50,533 nt of DNA from Bacteroidia bacterium (GCA_030425425.1 JAUIAO010000045.1:1-50533), one strand, 5' to 3'; shown: positions 1 to 11,562, numbered from the stretch's first letter. Numbers and translations: made by a program. The notes: a model not told the origin generated them from the sequence alone.

Positions 1-1596
<1,596 letters not shown>

Positions 1597-1635
1597 TAAC
1601 TATACAAAAATGCTGTTAATTATAACTTATTAATT

Positions 1636-3411
1636 ATGAATCAATTACGAAATATACTCGCATGCATAGCCATGCTTTTATCGACCTTGCTGATGGCCTA
1701 TACAGGCGAATCAATTAAGCAAAAGCCTTCAAAGAATGCACCTGTTTTCACACGGGTTGTGTATCAAGGTGATGACCAGATATATAAGGATAATCCATTA
1801 GCTGATGATGAATTCTATAACCCAATTCTTCAGGGTTGTTATCCTGATCCGGCGATTACTAGAAAAGGAGACGATTACTATATGGTCGTTTCTTCATTTG
1901 CCATGTTTCCGGGTGTGCCCATTTTTCATTCAAATGATTTGGTGAATTGGACCCAGATAGGTCATGTATTGGATAGAGAGTCTCAATTGGATGTTCATGA
2001 TACAGGTATCAGTGGTGGGGTCTATGCACCGGGCATAACCTATAATCCTTATAATGATACTTTTTACATGATTACCACAGCGTTTGCAGGAAGTACTGAA
2101 ATACCCGGAGTACTCGGAAATATCATCGTGAAAACGAAAGACCCAATGAAAGGATGGAGCGAAGTGATAAAGCTTGACTTTGCAGGTATCGACCCTTCTA
2201 TCTTTTTTGATGAGGATGGAAAGGCATACGTCGTACATAATGATGCACCGGACGAAGGAAAGGAATTGTACAACGGACATAGAGTCATCAAAGTATGGGA
2301 ATATGATGTAGAAAAAGATCAGGTCATTCAGGGAACTGACAAAATCATTGTGGATGGAGGTGTGGATATCAATGATAAGCCTATCTGGATTGAAGCGCCT
2401 CACTTATATAAGAAGAATGGAAAATACTATTTGATGTGCGCTGAAGGTGGTACTGGTGGCTGGCACAGTGAAGTGATTTTCATCAGCGATAGTCCTACTG
2501 GTCCATTTATCCCTGCGCCAAGTAATCCCATTCTTACTCAACGATATTTTCCCGCTGACAGGCAAAACAAAGTAGATTGGGCGGGTCATGCAGATATCAT
2601 TGAAGGACCAGATGGTAAATATTATGGTGTTTTTCTAGCCATAAGACCAAATTCAAAGGATAGGGTCAATACCGGTCGTGAAACCTTTATTTTACCTGTG
2701 GATTGGTCAGGTACTTTCCCTGTGTTTGAAAATGGACTGGTACCAATGGAACCGAAATTAAAATTGCCGGAAGGTGTGGAAAACAAATCCGGTCAGGAAG
2801 GCTATTTTCCAAACGGAAATTTCACCATCACAGAAGATTTTAGTTCTGAAGACCTTCATCCTAGATGGATCGGGTTGAGAGGCCCAAGAGAAAAATTTAT
2901 TTCTTTCGAGAAAAAAGGAGGTTTGGTAATTGAGCCTTTTGAAGCAAACATCAAGGAATTAAAACCAACCTCTACGCTATTTCATCGTCAGCAGCACGAT
3001 AATTTCACTTTTGAAACAACAATGAAGTATCAGCCACAATCTGAGAAAGATTTGGCGGGTATTACATGCGTTCAAAATGAAGGGTCAAACTACGTTTTTG
3101 GTGTTACCAAAGTTGGTGATGACTATGTTCTTCTGTTGGAAAGGACATCAACGGAAGGTAGATGGAGAGATCGAAAAACTACGTCTGAAGTCATTGCATC
3201 CACCAAAATTGACCTTAAAAAACCCATCCAACTTCAAGTAACAGCTGTAGGAGATGATTATCAATTCAATTATGCTGTAGGCGGAGAGGACTTCAAGAAT
3301 CTTGGTGGAGTAGTTTCTGGTGAGGTGCTTTCAACTAATAAAGCCGGAGGTTTTACCGGTGCTTTGATAGGGCTGTATGCCACTTCAGGTAATAATTCAT
3401 TGCCTAAGTAA
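1636..3411 (+). CDS. GH43 beta-xylosidase/alpha-L-arabinofuranosidase with C-terminal concanavalin-like domain
   Basis: A 591-residue secreted GH43 enzyme that should release xylose or arabinose from xylo-oligosaccharides. After a signal peptide (about 1-22), the five-bladed propeller carries the three family acids: general base Asp71 in CYPDPAI, the modulating Asp186 in GIDPSIFFDEDG, and the proton donor Glu253 in WIEAPHLYKK. From about residue 395 (FTITEDFSSEDLHPRWIGLRG) a beta-sandwich of the GH43 C-terminal (DUF1349-like) type follows. It stops at GLYATSGNNSLPK, where homologues as I recall them usually run on through an ADFDWF-like strand, so the last strand may be missing. The arrangement resembles GH43 subfamilies 11/12. 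Subfamily and exact specificity are inference. Confidence 0.9.
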   Translation: MNQLRNILACIAMLLSTLLMAYTGESIKQKPSKNAPVFTRVVYQGDDQIYKDNPLADDEFYNPILQGCYPDPAITRKGDDYYMVVSSFAMFPGVPIFHSNDLVNWTQIGHVLDRESQLDVHDTGISGGVYAPGITYNPYNDTFYMITTAFAGSTEIPGVLGNIIVKTKDPMKGWSEVIKLDFAGIDPSIFFDEDGKAYVVHNDAPDEGKELYNGHRVIKVWEYDVEKDQVIQGTDKIIVDGGVDINDKPIWIEAPHLYKKNGKYYLMCAEGGTGGWHSEVIFISDSPTGPFIPAPSNPILTQRYFPADRQNKVDWAGHADIIEGPDGKYYGVFLAIRPNSKDRVNTGRETFILPVDWSGTFPVFENGLVPMEPKLKLPEGVENKSGQEGYFPNGNFTITEDFSSEDLHPRWIGLRGPREKFISFEKKGGLVIEPFEANIKELKPTSTLFHRQQHDNFTFETTMKYQPQSEKDLAGITCVQNEGSNYVFGVTKVGDDYVLLLERTSTEGRWRDRKTTSEVIASTKIDLKKPIQLQVTAVGDDYQFNYAVGGEDFKNLGGVVSGEVLSTNKAGGFTGALIGLYATSGNNSLPK

Positions 3412-3450
3412 AAGGGCGATTTTCACATGTCATCATTAATCTTTGATTCT

Positions 3451-4809
3451 ATGAAATACTTCATTGTGTTTTTGCAAATGGTTGTTCTTGTTACTTTTTC
3501 TTCAAGAGCACAAGATAAGCTGCTTGCAGACACAATGAGTATTTCCTTTAAACCGAGAGTGATCATTACAACAGACCTTGGAGCTGACCCTGATGACGAG
3601 CAGTCTATGGTCCGTCAGTTGGTATCTTCCAATGAGTTTGATTTGGAAGGTTTGATTGTCAGCACAGGATGCTGGAAAAAAACACAGCAAAATACGGAAA
3701 TGTTGGATAAGCTGGTGAATGCTTATGGTGCAGTCTATGATAATTTGAAAATACATGCAATTGGTTACCCAATACCTGCTTATCTAAAGTCGATTTCTTT
3801 GATGGGCCAAACCGGTTATGGGATGGCTGATGTAGGAAAAGGAAAAGATAGCCCAGGTTCTGATCTGATCATTACCACAGTGGACAAAGATGATCCACGG
3901 CCAGTTTGGATAATGGGATGGGGTGGCATGAATACATTGGCTCAGGCAATTTGGAGAGTTCGTGACACAAGATCTGCGAAGGAGCTTGAAGCCTTTGTGA
4001 GCAAATTGCGAGTATTTGATATTCTGGGGCAGGATGATGCTGGTGCCTGGATTGCTAAAACGTTTCCTGATGTTTTTTATATCCGAGCTACAGGTGTTTA
4101 TGGTTGGGCGCCTTCTGACGATTACATAGATGAGCACATTCAAAGCCATGGCCCCTTAGGAGCGGTCTATCCCGATCGGAAATGGGCCACAGAAGGTGAT
4201 ACTCCATCATTTATGCATGTTTTTCCAACCGGACTTAATGATCCCAATCAAATTGATCAGGGGGGATGGGGTGGTCGCTTTAGTTTCATAAAACAAGAAA
4301 ATATTCGAAGCATGAGCGAGGTGAAGAAAATCAATGAAAATGCGGAGACTCAGTATGATCCTTACTACATGTATGGTAATACAATAGAGGGCAGTGAAGC
4401 CATCAAAAGATGGAGCGTAAGTTATAATAACGACTTTGCGGCTCGAATGGACTGGAGTGTCAATGCAGATTTTGAAGATGTAAATCATCACCCGAGTGCT
4501 ATTCTGAATGGAGATAGATCGCGGAAAGTTTTGGAAATGCCTGTTCCTGCTGGAAGCTTTTTTGCCCTGAGTGCAGATGGTTCCACTGATCCTGATGGGG
4601 ATGAATTAAACTATAGGTGAATGTTTTATGACGAACCTAGTTCATATAATGGATTCGTCGATATTAATAATAGTACCAGTTCGTCGGCAATAATCGAAAT
4701 TCCGGAAGATGCAGGTGGGAAAACCATACATATTGTATTGCAAGTCAGCGATGATGGGACACCCAATCTTTATGCTTATCGTCGCATCATTCTAACCGTG
4801 TCCCAATAA
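3451..4809 (+). pseudogene. Sde182-like nucleoside-hydrolase-fold protein (DUF1593), interrupted by an in-frame TGA
   Basis: The start is set at ATG 3451 (MKYFIVFLQMVVLV..., a signal peptide ending near SSRAQ) rather than ATG 3427, which adds eight unlikely residues. The body matches the cellulose-binding Sde182/DUF1593 family, which has a nucleoside-hydrolase fold: PRVIITTDLGADPDDEQS near the N-terminus, then IMGWGGMNTLAQAIW and DDAGAWIAKTFPDVFYIRA. The frame is stopped at 4618-4620 by TGA within DPDGDELNYR-stop-MFYDEP. The same frame continues from 4621 to the TAA at 4807-4809 with a family-like C-terminal domain (EIPEDAGGKTIHIVLQVSDDG). The stop sits where a Trp (TGG) would fit, so this looks like a single-base nonsense change. 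It could also be a sequencing error, or the 389-residue product could still work without its C-terminal beta-domain. Confidence 0.75.
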
Positions 4810-4839
4810 ACTATTTTGATTTAGCCATCTTATTGCTTG

Positions 4840-4848
4840 TTTTTTTTA
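4840..4848 (+). terminator. Weak terminator candidate downstream of the Sde182-like gene
   Basis: A run of eight T follows a weak six-base complementarity (CAATAA at 4804-4809 with TTATTG at 4830-4835). The stem is short and AT-only in part, so this is only a possible end for the left operon. Confidence 0.25.
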
Positions 4849-4852
4849 TAAA

Positions 4853-4870
4853 TACGCAATCGATTGCGTA
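4853..4870. promoter_or_regulatory. Operator site 1: perfect 18-bp palindrome TACGCAATCGATTGCGTA
   Basis: The sequence equals its own reverse complement over all 18 bases with a central CG, the symmetry expected for a LacI/GalR-family operator. A near-consensus -7 box (TATCTTTG, 4878-4885) lies 8 bp downstream, so the palindrome covers the -33 to -18 region of that promoter. Three related sites occur at 29962, 46024 and 46065. The regulator family is inferred from symmetry only. Confidence 0.75.
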
Positions 4871-4877
4871 ATTTATT

Positions 4878-4885
4878 TATCTTTG
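4878..4885 (+). promoter_or_regulatory. Bacteroidota -7 box TATCTTTG upstream of the GH5-GH43 gene
   Basis: Exact match to TAnnTTTG. The predicted start of transcription is about 4890, which gives a leader of roughly 120 nt before ATG 5013. No clear TTTG -33 box is seen because operator site 1 occupies that region. Confidence 0.55.
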
Positions 4886-4892
4886 GATTAAT

Positions 4893-4909
4893 AGTGTCAT
4901 TTTGACACT
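4893..4909. repeat. Inverted repeat AGTGTCA-TTT-TGACACT in the leader
   Basis: Two perfect 7-bp arms flank a 3-bp spacer immediately at the predicted transcription start. It could bind a dimeric regulator or form a small hairpin at the 5' end of the transcript. No second full copy was found; AGTGTC alone occurs at 29991-29996 after operator site 2. Confidence 0.5.
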
Positions 4910-5012
4910 TTATAAATATCTGTAGGATGGTTGATTTTAATCGTTTCGTAGGAAAATGCTTCCGTAGATGGTTTTATCATTTTCGTGTCATCTGTTTTTG
5001 AATTTAAATAAT

Positions 5013-8000
5013 ATGAAATACTTTAAGTCGAGTTTGGCGTTGGCCATGCTTTTCCTGGCCGAATTGGCATGGAGTAGCGATGACCCCAACTTGCCAAGAC
5101 TTCATGTGGAGGGTCGGCATTTAAAAGACCCCCATGGAAATACCGTGATTTTACACGGATATGCACAGACTTTTTCGCCATGGTTCAATGAGCGTGGAAC
5201 GAAGTGGAATAATTATGATGTCAATGGATGCCTAAACTACAACAAGGGTATCATTGATCGAGTTTTGGATGCTGGATGGGAAATGAACTTCGTAAGGATG
5301 CACATGGATCCTTATTGGTCCAGTACACCAGGATGTGAAGGAAGATATGAGGGTGAAGAATGCTTCAATGAAACCAGGTTCAGAACGTATCTCGATAAAG
5401 TATTCATTCCTATGGCAGAGTATGCAGTTTCCAAAGGTCTGTACGTAGTGTTACGTCCACCGGGGGTAGCGCCGGATGAAATTGAGGTAGGCGGTGTTTA
5501 TCATGATTATTTATTAAATGTCTGGGATATAGTGGCTAGTCATCCCAAGTTGAAGAATCATCCAAACATTATGTTTGAATTGGCTAATGAACCAATCCAG
5601 ATACTGGGAACGGATGGCACTTATGGCTCCACCTCCCAGGCACATTTTGACAATCTAAAAATTTACTTTCAGGAAATTGTTGACCTTATCCGAGAGAAGG
5701 CCGACAACATTCTTTGGATACCGGGGCTTGGGTGGCAATCTCAATATCAGGGTTTTGCCGTAAACCCAATAGAAGGGAAGAACATAGGCTATGCGGTGCA
5801 CGTGTATCCAGGATGGTTCAATAGCGGACAAGGATATGCAGCTTTCCAAAATGGCTGGAACAATCAGGTTCAACCTGTGGCTGATTTTGCACCTGTTATT
5901 ATAACCGAAATGGATTGGGCACCCGAAAAGTATGAATCCTCTTGGGGCAAGGGTATTACAGGATTAGCTGGAGGTGATGGCTTTGGTGCTAATTTCAAGA
6001 AAATCACTGATGATGCGGGTAATGTAAGTTGGTTGTTATTTACTGAACCTCACCTTTTGGCCAATTTTACCGGGACACCTCCGGCTCAGGGGCAGGATTA
6101 CACTTTTCTGAATGATCCGGAAGCATGTCCCTGGCCCATTTTTAATTGGTATCAGGAATATGCTGAGGTCAATTATCCACGTCCAGATTACGTCAACAAA
6201 TCGCATAGCGACAATGGGGATGGAACTTATACCAATCCGGTTGTTTTCGGTGATTTTCCCGACCCGGATGTCATTCTCGTTGGAGATACTTACTACATGG
6301 TTTCTACCACTATGCACATATTTCCGGGTGCTACGATTCTCAAATCCCACGATTTAGTAAACTGGGAATATTGTAACAATCCCCTTGAAAAGATTGATAA
6401 TGCTGATTGTTATAATTTGAATGGTTGCGATCGATACAGCCACGGTCAGTGGGCCAGTAGTTTAAAGTTTAACAACGGAACTTTCTATCTGCTTTTTAAT
6501 ACACTGGATGAAGGAAGTTTTCTGCTGACTACTACCGATCCGGAGGGATCCTGGGAGATGAAGCAATTGTCTGATAGTTTTTATGACCCGGGTTTGTTTT
6601 TTGATGACGATGAAAAAATATATGTAGTATTCGGGATCAATGAGCTTCGAATATGCGAGTTAGATGAAAATTTCAATAAAATCGACGGTACCGAACAACT
6701 TGTATTTACAGCCACTTTCAGAGATGGCTTGGAAGGGAGTCACCTCTATAAAATTGGCGATTACTATTATATCTATGCGACATATGGCGGATTCCCAGCT
6801 TTTCAGGTAGCGCTACGGTCTTCAGATATCTATGGGCCATATGAGGAGAAGAAATTGCTGGAAGATGATAATATTCATCAGGGTGCACTGATTGAAACGC
6901 AAACTGGGGAGTGGTGGACGATGCTATTTTATGATAAAGGTGCATATGGAAGACTACCCAATTTGCAACCTGTAACCTGGGTAAACGACTGGCCTGAAAT
7001 AGGAGTAGGAGGAAAGGGTGTAACTACATATCAGAAGCCAGATGTGGGTCGGGAGTATCCAATCACTGCCTTACCTACGAATGATAGTTTTAGAGCATAC
7101 AAGTTGGGCTTGCAATGGGGATGGAATCACAACCCTGATAATTCGAAATGGTCGCTGATTGAACGGCCTGATTATTTGCGACTCACTACAGCCAATGTTA
7201 CTTCGGATCTTCGGAGTGCCAGAAACACACTGACCCAAAGAATCTTGGGATACCGCGATGATCCGGATCATTCCTATGGAACCATCAAAATGGAAATCGA
7301 CCACATGACTAATGGTGATGTGGCTGGTTTGGCCTTGTTTCAGGACCCTTATGGATATGTAGGGGTTAAAATGGAGAACGGCGAGAAGAAATTGGTCGCC
7401 ATCAATGACGGTATGGAAGTAGAAGGCCCGGTTGTAACAGCATCGGTCATCTTTCTTAGAGCGGTCGCCAATTACAACACCAGTAAGGCAAGTTTTTATT
7501 ACAGTTTGGACAATGAAGCATACACCAAATTGGGGATGGATTTGTCTATGAGTTTTGATCCGTCCGTTTTCACCGGAAATAAGTTTTGTCTTTTTAATTA
7601 TGCCACCGAACAGACGGGTGGTTTTGTGGATATCGATTGGTTTTCTACTGAAGAGAATTTTAGTGAAGACAAGTTTTACGATGACTCTTTTGTAGGGTAT
7701 AGCGAAGAGGCGTTGACGCTGGTTGACATTGAGATTGATAATCAGGAGTTGTATGTACTTACCGGCAGCCATACCAGCATCAATGTGACTGCCGTCTATC
7801 AGGACGGTCGTCGGGAGGATATCAGTATTGGAGCTACTTACAACAATCCCAATCCGGAAATTATCAGAATTTTTAATGGTCAGATTACTGCCAGTAAAGA
7901 TGGTGCTGTGGATATCAATGTCAGCTTTGAAGGTCCACTTGGGCATAAAATTGACAAAAATGTTCATGTTGTGGCGTCCACCTTTCCTTTGATCGACGGG

Positions 8001-8903
8001 CTTTTTGATCCAACGATTTGGGAAAATGGAACATTTGATGAATCCACAAACACCGTCCAAACGGGCCAATGGGGCTTTGCCGGATGGGAATATGACGGTA
8101 TTGATTTATCCGACTATAATTATGTCATTGCGAAACTTGCCAGTGGTAATAATGCTGATGTTCAGTTCAGGCTATTTGATGAAAGCAGCTACTGGTCTTC
8201 ACCCGTTTCCTATCCATTTCAAACCGGTGAGGTCATTGTTCCCCTTCATAGTGCAGCAAAGGAGGACAACTCTTCCTTCGATCCCAGCCATGTCTATATT
8301 GTTGGGTTTTGGTCCAATGGTAGCAATCCGTTTGTGATTGACACAGTGTATTTGGCCAGTTATCTTGATTCGGATCCTCCAACGCTTCTGGTAAAGGATG
8401 AAAATGGAGGCACAGTAAATGAACTATCAGGATTCAATTATATTAAAGATCAAGGCCCTTCCGATAGTCAATCTTTCAAAATTTACGGATATAGGTTGGC
8501 TGATCAGGTGGAGGTTACTGCGCCAGACGATTTTGAAATTTCTTTGAATCAATCCAGTGGTTATGGAACGAGCCTTTCGCTGAATACAACAGATGGAGAG
8601 CTTGACGAAACGACCATTTATGTTCGCATGAAGGCTGGATTAAATGAGCACTTAATTGCGGGAAGTATCGTGCTCACATCCACAGGTCTTGCTTCAAAAT
8701 CTATACAGCTATCCGGTACCATTAGTGGAACCGTCCTGGGATCAGATGGATTACCAGAGGCAAACTCCAGGATCGTGTTTACACAATGCTACTCACTGTC
8801 TGGGAAGCGAATTCCCAATGTTGACCGTGCGAAAGGCATATTGATTATAAGGGAATTTTATGAGGATGGTACTATAACTGTTCGGAAGATTTTCAAGCCT
8901 TAA
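5013..8903 (+). CDS. Multimodular GH5-GH43 hemicellulase with C-terminal binding/Ig-like modules and T9SS-like tail
   Basis: I start at ATG 5013 (MKYFKSSLALAMLFLAELAWSS, a signal peptide); ATG 4968 adds 15 residues before it. Residues about 25-385 form a GH5 barrel with acid/base Glu193 in ELANEP and nucleophile Glu299 in IITEMDW. Residues about 400-690 form a GH43 propeller of subfamily-12 type, with Asp417 (DFPDPDV), Asp525 (YDPGLFFDDD) and Glu574 (LEGSHLYK). A concanavalin-like sandwich follows to about 890, then a Big_2-like Ig domain (about 900-990), a CBM-like beta domain (about 990-1120), another beta domain and a degenerate sorting tail ending VRKIFKP. One secreted chain thus joins an endo-acting enzyme to a debranching/exo enzyme. 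It is the first gene after operator site 1 and heads the long operon. Confidence 0.9.
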   Translation: MKYFKSSLALAMLFLAELAWSSDDPNLPRLHVEGRHLKDPHGNTVILHGYAQTFSPWFNERGTKWNNYDVNGCLNYNKGIIDRVLDAGWEMNFVRMHMDPYWSSTPGCEGRYEGEECFNETRFRTYLDKVFIPMAEYAVSKGLYVVLRPPGVAPDEIEVGGVYHDYLLNVWDIVASHPKLKNHPNIMFELANEPIQILGTDGTYGSTSQAHFDNLKIYFQEIVDLIREKADNILWIPGLGWQSQYQGFAVNPIEGKNIGYAVHVYPGWFNSGQGYAAFQNGWNNQVQPVADFAPVIITEMDWAPEKYESSWGKGITGLAGGDGFGANFKKITDDAGNVSWLLFTEPHLLANFTGTPPAQGQDYTFLNDPEACPWPIFNWYQEYAEVNYPRPDYVNKSHSDNGDGTYTNPVVFGDFPDPDVILVGDTYYMVSTTMHIFPGATILKSHDLVNWEYCNNPLEKIDNADCYNLNGCDRYSHGQWASSLKFNNGTFYLLFNTLDEGSFLLTTTDPEGSWEMKQLSDSFYDPGLFFDDDEKIYVVFGINELRICELDENFNKIDGTEQLVFTATFRDGLEGSHLYKIGDYYYIYATYGGFPAFQVALRSSDIYGPYEEKKLLEDDNIHQGALIETQTGEWWTMLFYDKGAYGRLPNLQPVTWVNDWPEIGVGGKGVTTYQKPDVGREYPITALPTNDSFRAYKLGLQWGWNHNPDNSKWSLIERPDYLRLTTANVTSDLRSARNTLTQRILGYRDDPDHSYGTIKMEIDHMTNGDVAGLALFQDPYGYVGVKMENGEKKLVAINDGMEVEGPVVTASVIFLRAVANYNTSKASFYYSLDNEAYTKLGMDLSMSFDPSVFTGNKFCLFNYATEQTGGFVDIDWFSTEENFSEDKFYDDSFVGYSEEALTLVDIEIDNQELYVLTGSHTSINVTAVYQDGRREDISIGATYNNPNPEIIRIFNGQITASKDGAVDINVSFEGPLGHKIDKNVHVVASTFPLIDGLFDPTIWENGTFDESTNTVQTGQWGFAGWEYDGIDLSDYNYVIAKLASGNNADVQFRLFDESSYWSSPVSYPFQTGEVIVPLHSAAKEDNSSFDPSHVYIVGFWSNGSNPFVIDTVYLASYLDSDPPTLLVKDENGGTVNELSGFNYIKDQGPSDSQSFKIYGYRLADQVEVTAPDDFEISLNQSSGYGTSLSLNTTDGELDETTIYVRMKAGLNEHLIAGSIVLTSTGLASKSIQLSGTISGTVLGSDGLPEANSRIVFTQCYSLSGKRIPNVDRAKGILIIREFYEDGTITVRKIFKP

Positions 8904-8935
8904 ATGGTTATACAAAAAACAAAAACCCATCAAAC

Positions 8936-11551
8936 ATGATCTCTAATTCTTTGAAACATTCGAAAAGGCACTTCTTCTCAATGATGCTCTTAGTGACGTC
9001 TGCCAGTCTTTTTGGTCAACTGCCTTATCAGAATCCTGACCTGAGCTTCGAAGAGCGGGCGGATGACTTAATCGCTCGGATGACGCTGGAAGAAAAGGCC
9101 GCTTTGATGTGCGATGTTTCTGAGGCGATTCCACGATTAGGGATTAAAAAATTCAATTGGTGGAGTGAGGCATTGCATGGTTACGCCAACAATGATAATG
9201 TGACAGTGTTCCCGGAACCAGTTGGAATGGCCGCATCATTTGATGATGAGCTGGTTTATGAAATTTTCAATGCGGTATCGGATGAAGGCCGGGCTAAATA
9301 CAACGAGTGGATTGCCAATGGAAACGAGAATAAGCGCTTTCTAAGCCTTTCGGTATGGACTCCAAATGTTAATATTTTCAGGGATCCACGCTGGGGAAGA
9401 GGACAAGAAACCTATGGCGAAGATCCTTACCTCACATCCCGAATGGGCGTTCAGGTGGTCAAAGGACTTCAGGGTCCTGAAGATTCGAAGTATCGCAAAT
9501 TGCTGGCTTGCGCTAAGCATTACGCTGTTCACTCCGGACCAGAATGGAGCCGCCATGAATTGAATCTCAACAACATTGACCCACGTGACCTTTGGGAGAC
9601 ATACCTACCTGCTTTTGAATCCTTGGTGAAGGAAGCCAATGTACGACAAGTGATGTGTGCCTATCAGCGGTTGGATGATGAACCTTGTTGCGGAAGTGAT
9701 CGACTGCTTCAGGAAATATTGCGTGAGCAATGGGGATTTGAACATTTGGTAGTATCTGACTGTGGAGCTATTCAGGACTTTTTTACCAGCCACAATGTCT
9801 CATCCGATGCGGTTCATGCGGTGGCAAAAGGAGTTAAAGCCGGAACTGATGTGGAATGCCAGTGGAACAATCATAACTACAGGTTAATCCCTGAAGCAGT
9901 GGAACGAGGACTGTTAAAAGAGGAGGAAGTTGACATCCGATTGAAGAGGGTGCTGATTGGCCGATTCGAACTGGGGGAAATGGATTCGGATGAAATAGTG
10001 CCGTATGCCCAAATTTCGCCATCTATTCTGAACAATGAAAAGCACCGTCAATTAGCTCTGGAAATGGCTCAAAAGTCCATGACCCTGCTCCAGAATAAGG
10101 GCAATGTATTACCATTGAGCAAATCCATTAAGAAATTGGCCGTAATTGGTCCCAATGCTGACAATGAGCCAATGCTTTGGGGAAACTATAATGGTACACC
10201 GGTTCGGACGATTTCTATCTTAAATGGAATTAAATCCAAAGTTTCTGAAGAGAAGATCATCTATGACAAGGCCGTAGATCACGTAGATGATAAAGTAACG
10301 AACAGCTATTTCTCTCAGTTTAGATCAGGTGATAAGCAAGGAATAAAAGCTACCTATTGGAATAATCGGGATAGAAGCGGTGATCCTGTGAACACTACCC
10401 AAATCACCAACCCAATGAAATTAACCACAGCAGGACAGCATGAGTTTGCTTCAGGGGTTATGTTGGAAGGTTTTTCTGCGAAATATGAAACCGAGTTCAT
10501 ACCATCCAAAACGGAGGAACTGGTTTTTAAAATGGGTGCAACAGGTTATTTTGAATTGTTCGTGAATGATTCTTCATTGGTTCGCTACAACAACTGGCGA
10601 ACATTGCCTTCACGCCAGCCTTACATCTTCGAGGCTGGCAAAACATATAAAATTGAGATTCGATATGCACAGCTAAATAACTGGCAGGCCAATATTGAAT
10701 TTGATTTTGGAAAGGAAGTGGATATCGATTTTACTGGTCTGATTAATAGGCTAGAAGGCACTGAGGTGGTGGTTTTTGTAGGGGGGCTTTCCGGTTTGTT
10801 GGAGGGTGAAGAAATGCCTGTCTCGTATCCTGGATTTAAAGGAGGAGACCGTACGAACATCGAATTGCCATCAGTACAGCGAAGATGCTTACAGGCGCTG
10901 AAGGACGCAGGTAAGACCGTCATTTTTGTCAACTGCTCCGGCTCTGCCATTGCATTTACTCCGGAGACCCAAAGCTGTGATGCCATTCTTCAGGCATGGT
11001 ACGGAGGTGAATCAGGCGGACAGGCTGTAGCAGATGTTCTTTTTGGTGATTACAATCCTTCAGGAAAACTGCCGGTAACCTTTTACAAAAGCTCCGATCA
11101 ACTGTGGGATTTTGAAGACTATTCGATGGATGGTAAGACCTATCGGTTTATGGAAGATGCACTCTTCCCGTTTGGTTATGGTCTCAGCTACACACAGTTT
11201 GAAATTGGAAATGCAAAACTCAGTAAGGACAGGATTAACGCGGATGAATCTACCATGTTGACAATCCCTGTTTCCAATAAAGGCAAAATGACAGGGACTG
11301 AGCTTGTGCAGGTTTATGTAAAGAGGGTTGGAGATCAGGATGGGCCTATTAAAACGCTGAGAGGTTTCGAACGTGTGGAGTTGGCTGCTGGAAAACGAGG
11401 CAATGCAGAGATCGTGCTTGGACCGAAGGCTTTTGAATTTTATGATCGTGAGAGTAGAGAGATGAAAGTGTTACCTGGAGATTACGAGATCTACTATGGA
11501 AACAGCTCCAATCGCAGCGACTTAAAGGTTACCCAATTATCAATATTATAA
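8936..11551 (+). CDS. GH3 beta-xylosidase/beta-glucosidase with PA14 insert
   Basis: An 871-residue enzyme that should release xylose from the non-reducing end of xylo-oligosaccharides. A signal peptide ends near SLFGQ. The GH3 barrel begins at about 35 (DLSFEERADDLIARMTLEEK) and carries RDPRWGRGQETYGEDP, the substrate-binding AKHYAVHSGPE and nucleophile Asp275 in VVSDCGAI. The C-terminal GH3 domain is split at about residues 463-600 by a PA14-like domain (GIKATYWNN...FELFVNDS...YKIEIRYAQ), then resumes with VVFVGGLSGLLEGEE and ends in a fibronectin III-like domain (GTELVQVYVK). This layout is common in xylosidases of Bacteroidota. It lies 32 bp after the GH5-GH43 gene and 11 bp before a GH43 gene. 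A beta-glucosidase role cannot be excluded. Confidence 0.93.
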   Translation: MISNSLKHSKRHFFSMMLLVTSASLFGQLPYQNPDLSFEERADDLIARMTLEEKAALMCDVSEAIPRLGIKKFNWWSEALHGYANNDNVTVFPEPVGMAASFDDELVYEIFNAVSDEGRAKYNEWIANGNENKRFLSLSVWTPNVNIFRDPRWGRGQETYGEDPYLTSRMGVQVVKGLQGPEDSKYRKLLACAKHYAVHSGPEWSRHELNLNNIDPRDLWETYLPAFESLVKEANVRQVMCAYQRLDDEPCCGSDRLLQEILREQWGFEHLVVSDCGAIQDFFTSHNVSSDAVHAVAKGVKAGTDVECQWNNHNYRLIPEAVERGLLKEEEVDIRLKRVLIGRFELGEMDSDEIVPYAQISPSILNNEKHRQLALEMAQKSMTLLQNKGNVLPLSKSIKKLAVIGPNADNEPMLWGNYNGTPVRTISILNGIKSKVSEEKIIYDKAVDHVDDKVTNSYFSQFRSGDKQGIKATYWNNRDRSGDPVNTTQITNPMKLTTAGQHEFASGVMLEGFSAKYETEFIPSKTEELVFKMGATGYFELFVNDSSLVRYNNWRTLPSRQPYIFEAGKTYKIEIRYAQLNNWQANIEFDFGKEVDIDFTGLINRLEGTEVVVFVGGLSGLLEGEEMPVSYPGFKGGDRTNIELPSVQRRCLQALKDAGKTVIFVNCSGSAIAFTPETQSCDAILQAWYGGESGGQAVADVLFGDYNPSGKLPVTFYKSSDQLWDFEDYSMDGKTYRFMEDALFPFGYGLSYTQFEIGNAKLSKDRINADESTMLTIPVSNKGKMTGTELVQVYVKRVGDQDGPIKTLRGFERVELAAGKRGNAEIVLGPKAFEFYDRESREMKVLPGDYEIYYGNSSNRSDLKVTQLSIL

Positions 11552-11562
11552 TATTCTAAATC

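Noticed and set aside
7071-8069. A 332-codon minus-strand open frame inside the GH5-GH43 gene
   Set aside because: It lies wholly antisense to conserved domains, has no signal or motif, and arises from codon use of the real gene.
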